From Mesostigma viride (taxonomy: Eukaryota; Streptophyta; Mesostigmatophyceae; Mesostigmatales; Mesostigmataceae), in the NCBI GenBank assembly GCA_009746045.1, contig RPFO01000082.1:2444506-2508505 (forward strand): 64,000 bases of DNA, given 5' to 3'. The translations under genes and the position numbers were made by a program. Shown piece after piece: positions 54,831-64,000 of this stretch (position 1 is the first letter of the stretch; each line of letters begins with the position of its first letter). The notes below the pieces were generated by a model. The model was not told the DNA's origin, searched no databases, and saw nothing but the letters and a program-made list of their open reading frames with translations.

Positions 54831-57600
54831 ATGTCGAACGTTTCTGATCGTGAGGGCTCTTCGGAGTCAAGCCTGTCCCCATCGTCCGAAGATTTGGACT
54901 ACCGGGCGGCAGTGCGGGGCCGGCAGGGGAGGGATGATCACGCTGGCAGCGATGCCGGCAGTGGTCGCTCGTCTTCGGACGAGGACCCGCGGTTCCTGGA
55001 TCAGTTGGCGGCAAGGCCGCCGCTATACAATGTATGGCGTCCCAACGCACCACCGGCGGAAGGGCAGCCCACGGCCCCGAGCTGGTCACGGGGCCGGGGA
55101 GGGTGGTGCCGGTATTGGGGGACATCCCGTCAGATGGCTACGACGAGGACGAGGACCTCGTGGATCTCGAGTTGCCGGAGGACAGGGAGAAACGCGAGGA
55201 GCTGCTCCGCCGAGAGGCAGAGCGCATTCGGCAGGAGGCCCAGCTCCGCAAGGAGCTGGAGCAGCAGCGCGAGCTGGAGGCTCAGCGCGAGGCTCAGCTG
55301 CGGGCGGAGACTGAGATTGACAGAATAGCCCGGGAGCTCGCGGAGCGGCAGCTGGAGCGGGATCGAGTGGCGAGGGCGGGTCTGCGCGCGGGGCCGACAG
55401 GCGCGCGAGAGGCGCCCCCATACGTTCTCCGCAAGAAGAACGAGCTTTACACCTTTGCGCACAGGCGCACAGCGCGCTCCTTTAGGCGCATGGCTGGAGA
55501 TGTGCTGCAGGAGACCGACTCGTCGGTGGAGATGCAGCCAGGAGCGCGGGGAGAGGAGCTGGTTTTGATGGACCCGGCCATGGTGAGGCAGAGCGTCTGG
55601 CCAAGATAGAGTACGCCAGGCATTGCCAGCGGAAGGCCAAGAGGGCAATGGTGCGGTCCATGGCGGAGAACAGTTTGGCTAGGGAGCGCGCAGCCAGGGA
55701 GGCGCAGCATCGGGAGATGAAGCGACTCCGTGCGAAGGCGCACGACGCAGCGGAGAAGACCCGGCGTCACCAGGCGCGGCTGGACGCAGCGATGAAGAGG
55801 TCAGAGGCGACACTGGCAACGATGGTGGGCCCGGCGAGGCGTGAGCAGGAGGCCGGCTGGCGAGGAAGAGCAGGCGGAATGCACGTGCCCTAGACAGGCG
55901 CATGCGCAAGGAGGAGCGGGCTCTGCGCAGGTATCAGGAGGCGGCCAGGACCTGGGCTCTGCAGGGAGAATTCGGAGACGCAATCCGGTTTGAGCGTGGT
56001 CTGGCGCCACATGAGCCGCTGCCGAGGACGCGTATTGGACTTCATGCGTACCCCACAGCCAGCAAGGGCCCAGCGAGGAACGGCCTTGTTAAACGCGCGT
56101 GAGCGTGTTCGCGCTGGCGCAGACACACCCCACCCCCCACCCCCACACCCAAACACACCATGCAGACCGACACGGACCTGGAGCTGGACCGCATCGCTGC
56201 ACTACTCCACCAGGAGCTGGACGCAGCGGAGGCCAACCCGACCAAGCGGGCGCGGGCAGCAGAGGCAATCGAGCAACTGCTGAGGGCCGCCAAGCGGGTC
56301 CGCCAAGGAAAGTGGCAGGAGGGGTGTGGACCATCGTCTACGCCCCAGCGGTCGCATCCAGAGGAGGATGGTGACGAGGGGAAGGACGGGGGAGCACCAG
56401 GGGGAGGGGCACCAGCAAGCACCGGGGGTATGGCGGGCGGCAGCAACGCTGGAGCGACAACCCAGCAGCAGCAGCAGCCACAGCATCAGCAGCAGCAGCA
56501 GCAGCAGCAGCCGCGGCAGCAACAGCAACAGCAACCGCAGCAGCAGCAGCAGCAGCAGCAACCTCAACCACAAGCGACTGTCGCTGTACCACAGCGACCC
56601 AGGTTTGATGCATCCCGTAGGGAAGATAGGATTACCTTCCCAGGTCTAGCTGAGGGATTTGTGCAGGAGGATGCACTTGAGTTTCTTTTCAAGATAGAAC
56701 ACTCATGGTCCCATGATAATATCCGTGATTGGTTTCCTGCTCTTAGGGTGTCTAACACGATCCACCAATCTGCACCTAGCATAAAACAAATGGTGCAGAT
56801 GTATGAGAGGAGGGCAGCACGCCTGGGGCAGATGAGGTGCAAATCTTCACAGAATTCATAGCAGACCTAAAAGGGCTGTTGACCAAGGGGGAACACCTGC
56901 AGGCTCTCAAGGGGTTCACATGGTTGGCTTCATACAAAGTCAACAAGTCTGACTACGTACGGACAACAAACAGTATGTCCTGTACATAGACAGGGACGAG
57001 GAGTTGAAGAAGCTCAACTCTAAGTACCTGATCCATCAGTGGCTCACCAAAGCCGAGTTAGACAAGAACACCAATGCAGTTCTGCTGGCTGGCCTTAAAG
57101 ACAAGTGGGATGATTTTAGGGGGGCCATGTTGTTCATTCAGCAGAGCCTAGAACCCTTCTCCACTGTCAAGGAACCCAAGGTTAACAAAGTCCAAGGGGG
57201 GGTAGTCAGGACGGTGCAGGGCCTAGCAGGAAGAAGCTCATCAAGGAGGTGGTAGCTCAGGTCAAGGCGGTGTTCAAGGGTCCCCAGCAAGGTAAGAAGG
57301 CAGGGGGGTCATCCAAGCAGCAGGGAAATCAGACAAGGGGGGAAAGGGGAACACAGGCAGTAAGGCAGGGCCCTCTCAGGGGCCTAGTCAAAAAGGTAAG
57401 CCTCACGACTCCACCCTGTACTGCACCAGGTGCTCATGCAAGGGGCATGAGAGGGATGATTGCTGGAAGGGCAAACCCGAACTTGGATCTGATGTGGATG
57501 TGTGCCCAGGTTGCTGGGAGCCCCGCCACCCGTTACCTGCAGGGGGACGCTGCAACAAGCCCAGGAAGGGAGCCTCGACGGGGCGCACCCCAAAACAAGC
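54831..57600 (+). pseudogene. gag region with coiled coil, poly-Q and zinc knuckle
   Basis: The frame starts at MSNVSDREGS (54831) and shifts several times (near 55050, 55610, 55895, 56860, 57250, 57390). A Glu/Arg-rich coiled coil (ELLRREAERIRQEAQ and on, 55160-55370) is followed by a Gln-rich stretch (56463-56570). Then comes a gag-like segment (DALEFLFKIEHSWSHDNI). Near 57410-57460 lies a CCHC zinc knuckle (C-x2-C-x4-H-x4-C) for RNA packaging, then a second Cys/His cluster at 57500-57555. Gag forms the virus-like particle. The frame shifts prevent one continuous protein. Confidence 0.65.
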
Positions 57601-58636
57601 CAGCACTCAGGACGACTGTAAGTCTCCTGTACCCTGGTTTCTTAATGGCCGTGTACCCTCTATTTGCTCTGTATTGCCTGACAGTGAGGACGTGGATTGG
57701 GACCTGGCTTATGACATGACGTTAGCACAGGTGGCCCAAGATCCCACTATAGCCTCCTTAGATGCAGCAGCAGATAAGGTTATATCCTATGCCAGGTTAG
57801 CCCAGCAGCTACACAAGGCAATGGGGCATGAGGCAGTGGCAGAAAGGCTGGCCAATAAAATTGATGGCCGTGACCTGGAACAGATGTGCAGGCATGTCAG
57901 GAAGCACTGTGAAGCGTGCCAACTGCATGCACCTAAACCCAAGAGATGGCATGTGGCCACCCCACCACTGGCTAGAGGAAAGCTAGTAGGGGATGTGATA
58001 CACCTGGTGAAGGACACGGTGTATTACTTGGTCCTAAAAGATGCCTGGTCTAGGTTTGTGGTGATAGAACCCTTGCCAGGCATGGCCAATGAACAACTGC
58101 ACAGAGCCCTGCTGATTGCACTAGCACGGTATCATCCTCAGGAAAAACTAATGCTGGATCAGCAGTTCACGTGGATACAAGATTATCCTGATCTGCCCAA
58201 GATAGACATTGCTGGGGCTCAAGATCATGAACGCCAGGGGATGATTGAACGTACCATGCGTGCTATCAGGGACCTCATAAAGAAAAATGAGTCCAGGACA
58301 GCAGAGTCTGGGAGCTATGCTGATAGGACAGCGTGGGCAGCTGAGGTGTGCAGAACTCTGAACACCAAACCCCTCATGTCTTCTCCTTTTGGTGAAATCA
58401 CATCAATTGGCCTGCAATCAGGTAGCTACTCTCAGGAGGTACTAGACCACTACAACACGCAAAGGCAACACTTGGCCAAGTTGCTGGCAAAAAAGGATAA
58501 AAGTAATGCCAGGCCTGTGTTTGAAGTGGGGGATCAGGTACTCTACTATAGGGAGGGGAAGGGAACAAAGCCCACTCTGGTAGATGGCATGGTCCAGCTG
58601 AAATCATCAGGTTGTCAGAAACAGGTGACACGGTGA
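57494..58636 (+). CDS. Integrase of the Copia-like element
   Basis: A 380-codon frame. The HHCC finger reads LHKAMGH...HCEACQ. The catalytic core has Asp in GDVIHLV, Asp in LMLDQQF and Glu in GMIERTMR, all three DDE residues. The C-terminal VFEVGDQVLYYREGKG is the usual post-core segment, which continues (KLSETGDTV...RMVGKHRL) in the next frame after a shift near 58600. The enzyme inserts the element cDNA into the genome. It probably begins upstream as part of gag-pol. It overlaps the next frame by 25 bases. Confidence 0.8.
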   Translation: MDVCPGCWEPRHPLPAGGRCNKPRKGASTGRTPKQASTQDDCKSPVPWFLNGRVPSICSVLPDSEDVDWDLAYDMTLAQVAQDPTIASLDAAADKVISYARLAQQLHKAMGHEAVAERLANKIDGRDLEQMCRHVRKHCEACQLHAPKPKRWHVATPPLARGKLVGDVIHLVKDTVYYLVLKDAWSRFVVIEPLPGMANEQLHRALLIALARYHPQEKLMLDQQFTWIQDYPDLPKIDIAGAQDHERQGMIERTMRAIRDLIKKNESRTAESGSYADRTAWAAEVCRTLNTKPLMSSPFGEITSIGLQSGSYSQEVLDHYNTQRQHLAKLLAKKDKSNARPVFEVGDQVLYYREGKGTKPTLVDGMVQLKSSGCQKQVTR

Positions 58637-60633
58637 CTATTCAGCATCACAGAGAGCGAATGGTTGGCAAGCATAGACTGAAGCTTTATTACCCTCCTTT
58701 GGCAGACGTGTCAGGGGTAGAATTCTTGGACATGGATTCAGAGCCTCAGTCTGGTGGGTTGGTCTCACCCAGTGAATTGGCCAGGGACATAGCTGATGCA
58801 AGCAACACAACCATAGACGCTCCTGTGTTCCTCAGTGGTGCAGCCCCACCACAGCCCAATGGTCCAACTGGGCAGGAGGAACGTGCACTGGATGAGCAGC
58901 AGGTCGCTCCTCCCTCATCTCAGGAACAGCCACACGAAGCAGCAGATCCTGTTGTCCCCAGGAATAAATTTGCTGAGGCTCTAAAAGCTCTACATAGAGC
59001 ACACACTGCCAAGGCACAAATGGCAGCAGGTGCAGCACAAGTCAATGCTGTGGGTGAATCTAACCAGGATCCCAGTATTCTGGCAGTAGACACACAGGCA
59101 CAGGTGAGCATCATCAGTGCACAAGCTGTATCTGGCCTAAGTCTGCAACGCTCGCCCTGGGCTAGAGTGTCAGATTTTTCAGGCAAAACAAAAATGGCAG
59201 TCAAAGGCCAAGTGCTAATTCCCATTCTGGGTGTGCCCACTCCCTTCCAGGTAGTAGAGGGCTACAAGGGGAATGCACTGCTGGGGGAACCATTTGTCTC
59301 ATACCCTGGAGTAGTCATCTCAGCTGGGAGGTTGAGTGTGACTGGGGTGGGGCAGGTCACCCTGGACCATTTTAAAATTCCTTTAACACAGATCAGTGAT
59401 GGCCTGGAAGCAGCCATCAATGCTGTCAACATAAAATACCTCCCAGGTCAGGAACCCTGTGTTGATTCCCTCATTCATTCTCAGAAGCTACACCCCTCTG
59501 CGTTTGGGCTTGGTAGATGGGACATAGCGTCCATGTCTCCCTTGTCCTATGATGATGTGGTCAAAGACTGTCAAACGCAGATTGGTTTTCTGAAATGGAT
59601 GGAAGCCTTTAACAGGGCTAGAGAGGAATGGGTTTGTCCTGATCCACGTAGCAAGTCCCAGGTACCACCTGTAACACCGATTGAGGCACTGCCACAAGGG
59701 GCCAGAAAGCTCAGACTGAAGTTTGTCTGCAAGCATAAACCCCAGGCAGATGGGACACCTCCCATTTTTCATGCCAGACCTTGTGTCACGGAGTTCAGGG
59801 GCTCCACTGAGCTAACAGAGGCTGAACTGTATACCCCTGGTATTCAGCAGACGTCTCTTAAGGTCCTGTTGGCCACTTTCCTTCACCATCTGAATGCTGG
59901 TAAGGACTACGTGTGTAAAGCCACTGACATTAAACGAGCCTTCCTTAAAGGCAACCCTGACATAGCCCAAAAGGTGTGGAGGGGTCAAGTCTATGTGGTA
60001 AACACTCCCAAAGTCTGGTCTGGGGACATCAAGGAACCTCATCTAAGGCCTAACTTGGGGGTAGAAGGGCTTCAGTCAGCACCTAAAATTTTTAGGCTGT
60101 CTGCCCAAGAGGTCTTCCTGAAGCTGGGGGCCCAGTATGATGATATTGACCCTTGTTTCTTCACCATCCCTCATCCTGCTGGTATGATGATGTTTGTGTG
60201 GCATGGGGATGATCAGCTCATTACTGGTCCCAGGGCAGCTGTGGAGGATTTCATTGCTCAAGTGTCTGCTAGCTTTGAATTAGGCAAGCAGCTGGAGCTG
60301 GGGAAAGATCCTGTCAAGTTCTGTGGCATCATTCTGAACCTGTTTAAGGAGCAGAAGGAGTGGGTGTGTTCTCTCAAAGCATCCCCTGAGTATGTCATGT
60401 CTTGCAAAGATGTTCTTCCCTCTGACATCACTCCTGATCTCTGTCCCACTATTAGGGGTAAGCTAGGTTGGCTGTGTGCCACTTGTGCTCCTCACCTGGC
60501 AGTGGTCAGCAGAGTGGATGATGATGTCCTCATGGAGGTAGGGTCTAGGGCTATTAAACAGGTGTTACATGATGGCCCTCCCCTTATTCTTCATGCTTGG
60601 ATCTGTTCCAACCCATCCACATCACATGCATGA
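58612..60633 (+). CDS. Protease-like and reverse transcriptase domains
   Basis: A 673-codon frame. Residues about 152-250 look like a retropepsin (ILAVDTQAQVSIIS, then ALLGEPFVS), but the DTG triad reads DTQ. Residues about 350-640 are a Copia-type reverse transcriptase: KLRLKFVCKHK, KATDIKRAFLKG with the first Asp, LRPNLGVEGLQSAPKIF, and MMFVWHGDDQLITG where HGDD stands for YVDD, then FCGIILNLF. Having the protease after the integrase is unusual for Copia (gag-PR-INT-RT-RH). The frame ends at 60633 where it should run into RNase H. Confidence 0.8.
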   Translation: MSETGDTVTIQHHRERMVGKHRLKLYYPPLADVSGVEFLDMDSEPQSGGLVSPSELARDIADASNTTIDAPVFLSGAAPPQPNGPTGQEERALDEQQVAPPSSQEQPHEAADPVVPRNKFAEALKALHRAHTAKAQMAAGAAQVNAVGESNQDPSILAVDTQAQVSIISAQAVSGLSLQRSPWARVSDFSGKTKMAVKGQVLIPILGVPTPFQVVEGYKGNALLGEPFVSYPGVVISAGRLSVTGVGQVTLDHFKIPLTQISDGLEAAINAVNIKYLPGQEPCVDSLIHSQKLHPSAFGLGRWDIASMSPLSYDDVVKDCQTQIGFLKWMEAFNRAREEWVCPDPRSKSQVPPVTPIEALPQGARKLRLKFVCKHKPQADGTPPIFHARPCVTEFRGSTELTEAELYTPGIQQTSLKVLLATFLHHLNAGKDYVCKATDIKRAFLKGNPDIAQKVWRGQVYVVNTPKVWSGDIKEPHLRPNLGVEGLQSAPKIFRLSAQEVFLKLGAQYDDIDPCFFTIPHPAGMMMFVWHGDDQLITGPRAAVEDFIAQVSASFELGKQLELGKDPVKFCGIILNLFKEQKEWVCSLKASPEYVMSCKDVLPSDITPDLCPTIRGKLGWLCATCAPHLAVVSRVDDDVLMEVGSRAIKQVLHDGPPLILHAWICSNPSTSHA

Positions 60634-61113
60634 TGGACAGTTCCATGGAGTCACGGGTAGTCACTAAGGTACAAGCCAGAGAGGCAGGTCTCTTTATGTT
60701 GTCTAACCCCACTGGCAAGCAGTCTTTGGTTTCCTGGTTCAGCAGACTCCACAAGCGCAAGGCAGTCAGCAGCAATGTAGCTGAATGCCGTGCTGTGGTA
60801 TCTGCTGTGTTATGCCAGGTACTTGAACCATCTGCTGGTGTGGTTGCAGCATCAGGCTGGTAGTTATGCTGGTGTCAAATCCCATCTGCTGACTGACAGT
60901 CAATCCCTTCTCTCTTTCCTGGACAACCCCTTGGCTGTGCACACCGATTTGGACTGGATTGTCCTCAAGCAGGAGTGTACCTATCTGGAGTCCAAGACTC
61001 ACATCCGAGACCCTGACAATGCAGCAGATGCACTCACAAAAGTGCCACAGGCTGCAGGGCCTCAGTACAGAGTCCTATACACGCTGATGAACCCATATAA
61101 TGGCAGAGGGTGA
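60597..61113 (+). pseudogene. RNase H domain of the Copia-like element
   Basis: Frame 60597-60863 has VSWFSRLHKRKAVSSN and the VAECRAV Glu. After a shift near 60830, frame 60790-61113 has LLTDSQSLL (Asp) and RDPDNAADALTKV (Asp), the typical Copia RNase H end. It removes RNA from the RNA-DNA hybrid. The breaks separate it from the reverse transcriptase. Confidence 0.75.
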
Positions 61114-61487
61114 AGTGCCTCAGCCTAGGGCTATTAGCACCAGATAGGAGGGTGGTCATGGGGTGGCAGGGTCTGAAGTGTCCCACCCGTAAGACTCTCT
61201 TTGCGTCATTAAAGCTTGAGGTCAGAAGGGTCCTCCTTTATTGATGGCTTGTTCTTTGTCAATAAAACGTGTGGTCATATTTTTCTGGCAATGGTTTTCC
61301 CAACACAGGCACCCAACCAGTGGGATGTTGTATCCAACACGGAGGAGCTATGGGCGCTTTTATAAATGCATCTCTTTCAGTGTCCTGGTTGTCCCTGTGG
61401 GGAACCTTGCTTATCAGTAGTGGTTGGCATATGAGTGGGTTGTGGGAAGAGTCTTCCCCTCACTCCCCAAAGAAAAGTAATAATGGG
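61114..61487 (+). other. 3' untranslated part of the LTR element
   Basis: No frame continues. Purine-rich AAAGAAAAGTAATAATGGG at the end is the likely polypurine tract for plus-strand priming. Confidence 0.55.
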
Positions 61488-62009
61488 AGTTATTCTAGGG
61501 CTTCAGGCCTAGACTATCAGTACACGTGGCGTTGTCCCCGTCTCCCAAGTGGGATACGGACATGGACGGTAGTGTAGTACACTGGACATATCTCTACTAG
61601 GATTTAGATCCGCACGTGCCATGATGGGCACGTGGGTGCTAGATATTAGCACTGAGATATGTAGTGCACACGCACGTGGGTATTCACGTGGTAGGGTTTA
61701 TGAGCTGTGATGCAGACCACAAGGTGGCTGCAGTGCTAGTCCTGTACGGAGGTCCTAGGGGAGGTCCAGGATCGTCCACGTAGTGCTGTTAGGCAGTCGT
61801 TGCCTGTGGGCATCGTATCAGTCCTAGCTGGAGTAGATCTAGCTGGACGGAGCCAGCACCTCATTGGTTAGCACTAGTACAGGATAGCTAGGTTACCCTA
61901 ACCTACGTGCCCATGCAATCCAGCTTGGCAAGCTTGCATGGGTTGATATTATGCCAGCCATTGCATAATCCAACACACGTTCGCATCCATTTGCACGAGT
62001 GCATTAACT
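61488..62009 (+). repeat. 3' LTR, 522 bp
   Basis: No difference from the 5' LTR seen by eye, followed by the target duplication GGCAG. Confidence 0.95.
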
Positions 62010-62014
62010 GGCAG

Positions 62015-62754
62015 GGGAGGGCAGATGAGGTGCCTAGCCTTTTCTTATGTTGTGTGATCGAGTTGGGCATGTTTTTCGGCTTCTTGGATGGAAAACATCA
62101 TGTCTAGGTGGCCTTATACACAGAAAAACCTCATTTAGCGCATGTTCAGGATTTAGCACGCAAAACCTTATAACTTGAGCTAGACTTGTCGGAATGACCT
62201 GGGACTTGGAACACAGTTGTCCCCCTGTTAGACGGATTTTTGCTGCAGGAAAAAGTTTTTTTTTGACGTGTTTATAAAAAGTTATTCCCAATGTCCGGAA
62301 AAAAAAGGGTAATTTTGCGGGGAAATTAATAACTGCATGATCGAGGTTTTGCCCTTTTCATGATGTAAATAGCTCAGCAAGCTACAAACTCAGGGAACTA
62401 AAAAACGCTGCAGGCAGTTTTGTAAATAAATGTGTGCATTGGCTGGGGCATACCCAGCCCTATGTAATTAGCGTCTTTTGCTATTTATTATAGCGCATTA
62501 TTGGCGTATATATATTCATTGAGAATGATAGATTACGAAGGTGAGATAGGCATGCAACATAAGGAAAAAACCGATGACTGGGAGAATAACCCTGAAGAAA
62601 TTAATAGTAATCTGACACAGACATCCAAGGATCACGCCAGCGGCACAAGGTACAACTAACTATACATCACAAAACTACACGCAGCAACAGCGCTGCCGGC
62701 CCACCATGCAGGCCTGGAAGGAATCTAGACCGCGTGGGTCGCGACAAAGTCGGC
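62015..62754. other. Intergenic, no gene seen
   Basis: AT rich with short frames only. Confidence 0.45.
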
Positions 62755-63115
62755 CCGGGTGCGGCGGAATAACACATCAGCCACGGTGCGAGTGAGGGCG
62801 AGTGACAGACGCTGCCGCCAATACGAGGACCACGTGCGGGCCGACCACGGGGCGGTCTGACCCTCGAGGTCGAGGCGGTCTTCACGGCGCTGGCAGCACT
62901 CGTGGAAAAACTCCGCTGGCGTATATATATGGGTAGTCTGTATATATGGCTAGATTTTGCGGTGCAGCAGGGCTATTAGGTTCCTCCCGTTAGGAGTTTC
63001 CATTGGTCTTATCGTAGTATAGAGATTTTACATGGCTCTGTATAGAGGTTTATAGCTGGGCGTTTGCTTTGGTTTGAGTGATTTCACTCTGCTGTAAGTA
63101 ATTATATTATTAATA
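62755..63115 (-). repeat. Interspersed repeat, inverted copy 2
   Basis: Reverse complement of 47976-48215, with extra sequence between the shared blocks. The end ctgctgtaagtaattat marks the same terminus as at 47985. Confidence 0.7.
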
Positions 63116-63659
63116 TATATGGCTAGTTGTCTAGATGGGGGCAACCGATTATGGGATAGCTTAGGCATTACAGCACTTGAAACGATATTAGCGCACCGCG
63201 TTATAGTACCTTCAATTAGCTCTGGCACCTTGTGGCCATCAGCTTGCGCCTTAATTAGCCGACGTCTTGCGCCCACCTCACATTTGTAGCATAAGCTATG
63301 CGTCAGCCTACCTATGGTATTGCACTGGTTGTATTGCACCCACAGTGTTGCGCCCCGGCACCATGCCGTGGAGAGAGCGCTCTGTGGCCTGCCCACCTGC
63401 GGCAGTGAGAGAAGCTAGGGCGCCCTCCCTCCTTCTCGCTGTGTATAAAGGGTTGAAGGTTCCTTTACTCTGTATTGGCACCCACGTGACGCAGTCACGT
63501 GCTTATTAATTAATATATGGGTAGTACCCCCAACAAGTGCATGGACAACTCACTAGAGATGTTATTTAGTGCCCCCAATCATAACTTAGGGTTGTGCAAA
63601 TGAATTTCAAGTGATATTAGCATATGTCAAATTTTAAGGTTTTGGGGGTGCCACCTCCC
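63116..63659. other. No gene seen; solo hairpin tail inside
   Basis: 63484-63514 is a LINE-type end: CACGTGAC-GCA-GTCACGTG hairpin then TTATTAATTAATA. It closes a short plus-strand fragment of unknown start. Confidence 0.5.
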
Positions 63660-63995
63660 CTTAATTAATTAATTAATTAATTAATTAATTAAACATGACG
63701 TGCTCCCGTTGGGGAGTCACGGAGCACCGAGGTGCTTTTAATCCCTGTGTGTGCATGCACAACAGGAGAAAGGGCAGAGACCCCCATTCTCCTTCATGCC
63801 AAAGGCATGACACAGCTGCACTCGGACACGCTAAACGGACACGCTAACGATCCGGCAATCTGTGGGTGCAATACATAAGACCCATGCATGTGAGCATAGC
63901 ATAACAAGGAGCGTGGGCAAGTAATCTGATCATAGCCAGGACGTATCATGGCTGTACGAGGACTAAGCTAAGTCTATGGCTGGTTGTGTACCGTG
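63660..63995 (-). mobile_element. LINE 3' end, minus strand
   Basis: A (TTAA)n tail at 63660-63692 and hairpin CTCCC-GTTG-GGGAG are followed by about 290 bp matching 34440-34765 (cttcatgcc..aggcatg, ggagcgtgggcaagtaat blocks). It runs toward the window edge and its upstream part may continue outside. Confidence 0.7.
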
Positions 63996-64000
63996 CGTTA

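Larger units (their letters stand above)
54265..62009 (+). mobile_element. Copia-like LTR retrotransposon, 7.7 kb
   Basis: LTRs of 522 bp (54265-54786 and 61488-62009) look identical and begin AGTTATTCT and end GCATTAACT, not TG...CA. The duplication GGCAG lies at 54260-54264 and 62010-62014. Inside are a gag region with zinc knuckles, integrase, protease-like domain, reverse transcriptase and RNase H, all on plus. A purine-rich AAAGAAAAGTAATAATGGG precedes the 3' LTR. No TGG-type primer site follows the 5' LTR. Several frame breaks make this copy non-functional as read. Confidence 0.92.

Overview
The window is nuclear DNA from a repeat-rich eukaryote. A green alga is the best guess. The evidence is GC-rich exons with GT-AG introns, a TGTAA-type poly(A) signal just after the small HMG-like gene, and a receptor cyclase carrying bacterial-type periplasmic-binding domains. 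The species cannot be named from this sequence. There is no sign of prokaryotic operons, rRNA or complete tRNA genes.

Only two host protein genes can be supported. A single-exon gene at 372-1091 (minus) encodes a 239-residue HMG-box/YABBY-like protein. A ten-exon gene on the minus strand, 30026 down to 14737, encodes a receptor-type class III nucleotide cyclase of about 1489 residues: signal peptide, two periplasmic-binding-protein-like domains, an EGF-like cysteine cluster, one membrane span and two cyclase domains. The two cyclase domains carry complementary halves of the catalytic residues, so they probably form one intramolecular active site. Eight of the nine introns hold a distinct low-complexity tract, tandem array or transposon.

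Almost everything else is mobile or repetitive DNA. 1.6-13.5 kb holds a pogo/Tigger-like MITE, 5'-truncated LINEs, a Penelope-type reverse transcriptase relic broken by a LINE insertion, a LINE ORF1 relic and an inverted-repeat element. 30-40 kb holds a 1.6 kb non-autonomous hAT-like element, a block of satellites (21-bp, 82-bp and TAACGTTAG arrays) and LINE tails. 40.1-44.4 kb is a LINE whose reading frame is split by a young non-autonomous LTR element with 524-bp LTRs. 45.5-46.6 kb is a 1042-bp nested palindrome. 50.9-51.3 kb is a BED-finger hAT transposase fragment. 54.3-62.0 kb is a 7.7-kb Copia-like element with 522-bp LTRs that look identical and an unusual INT-PR-RT-RH order.

Many LINE-type inserts end in a small hairpin followed by a (TTAA)n tail, which is probably the mark read by one reverse transcriptase. 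Coordinates and splice sites were read by eye; no similarity search was run.
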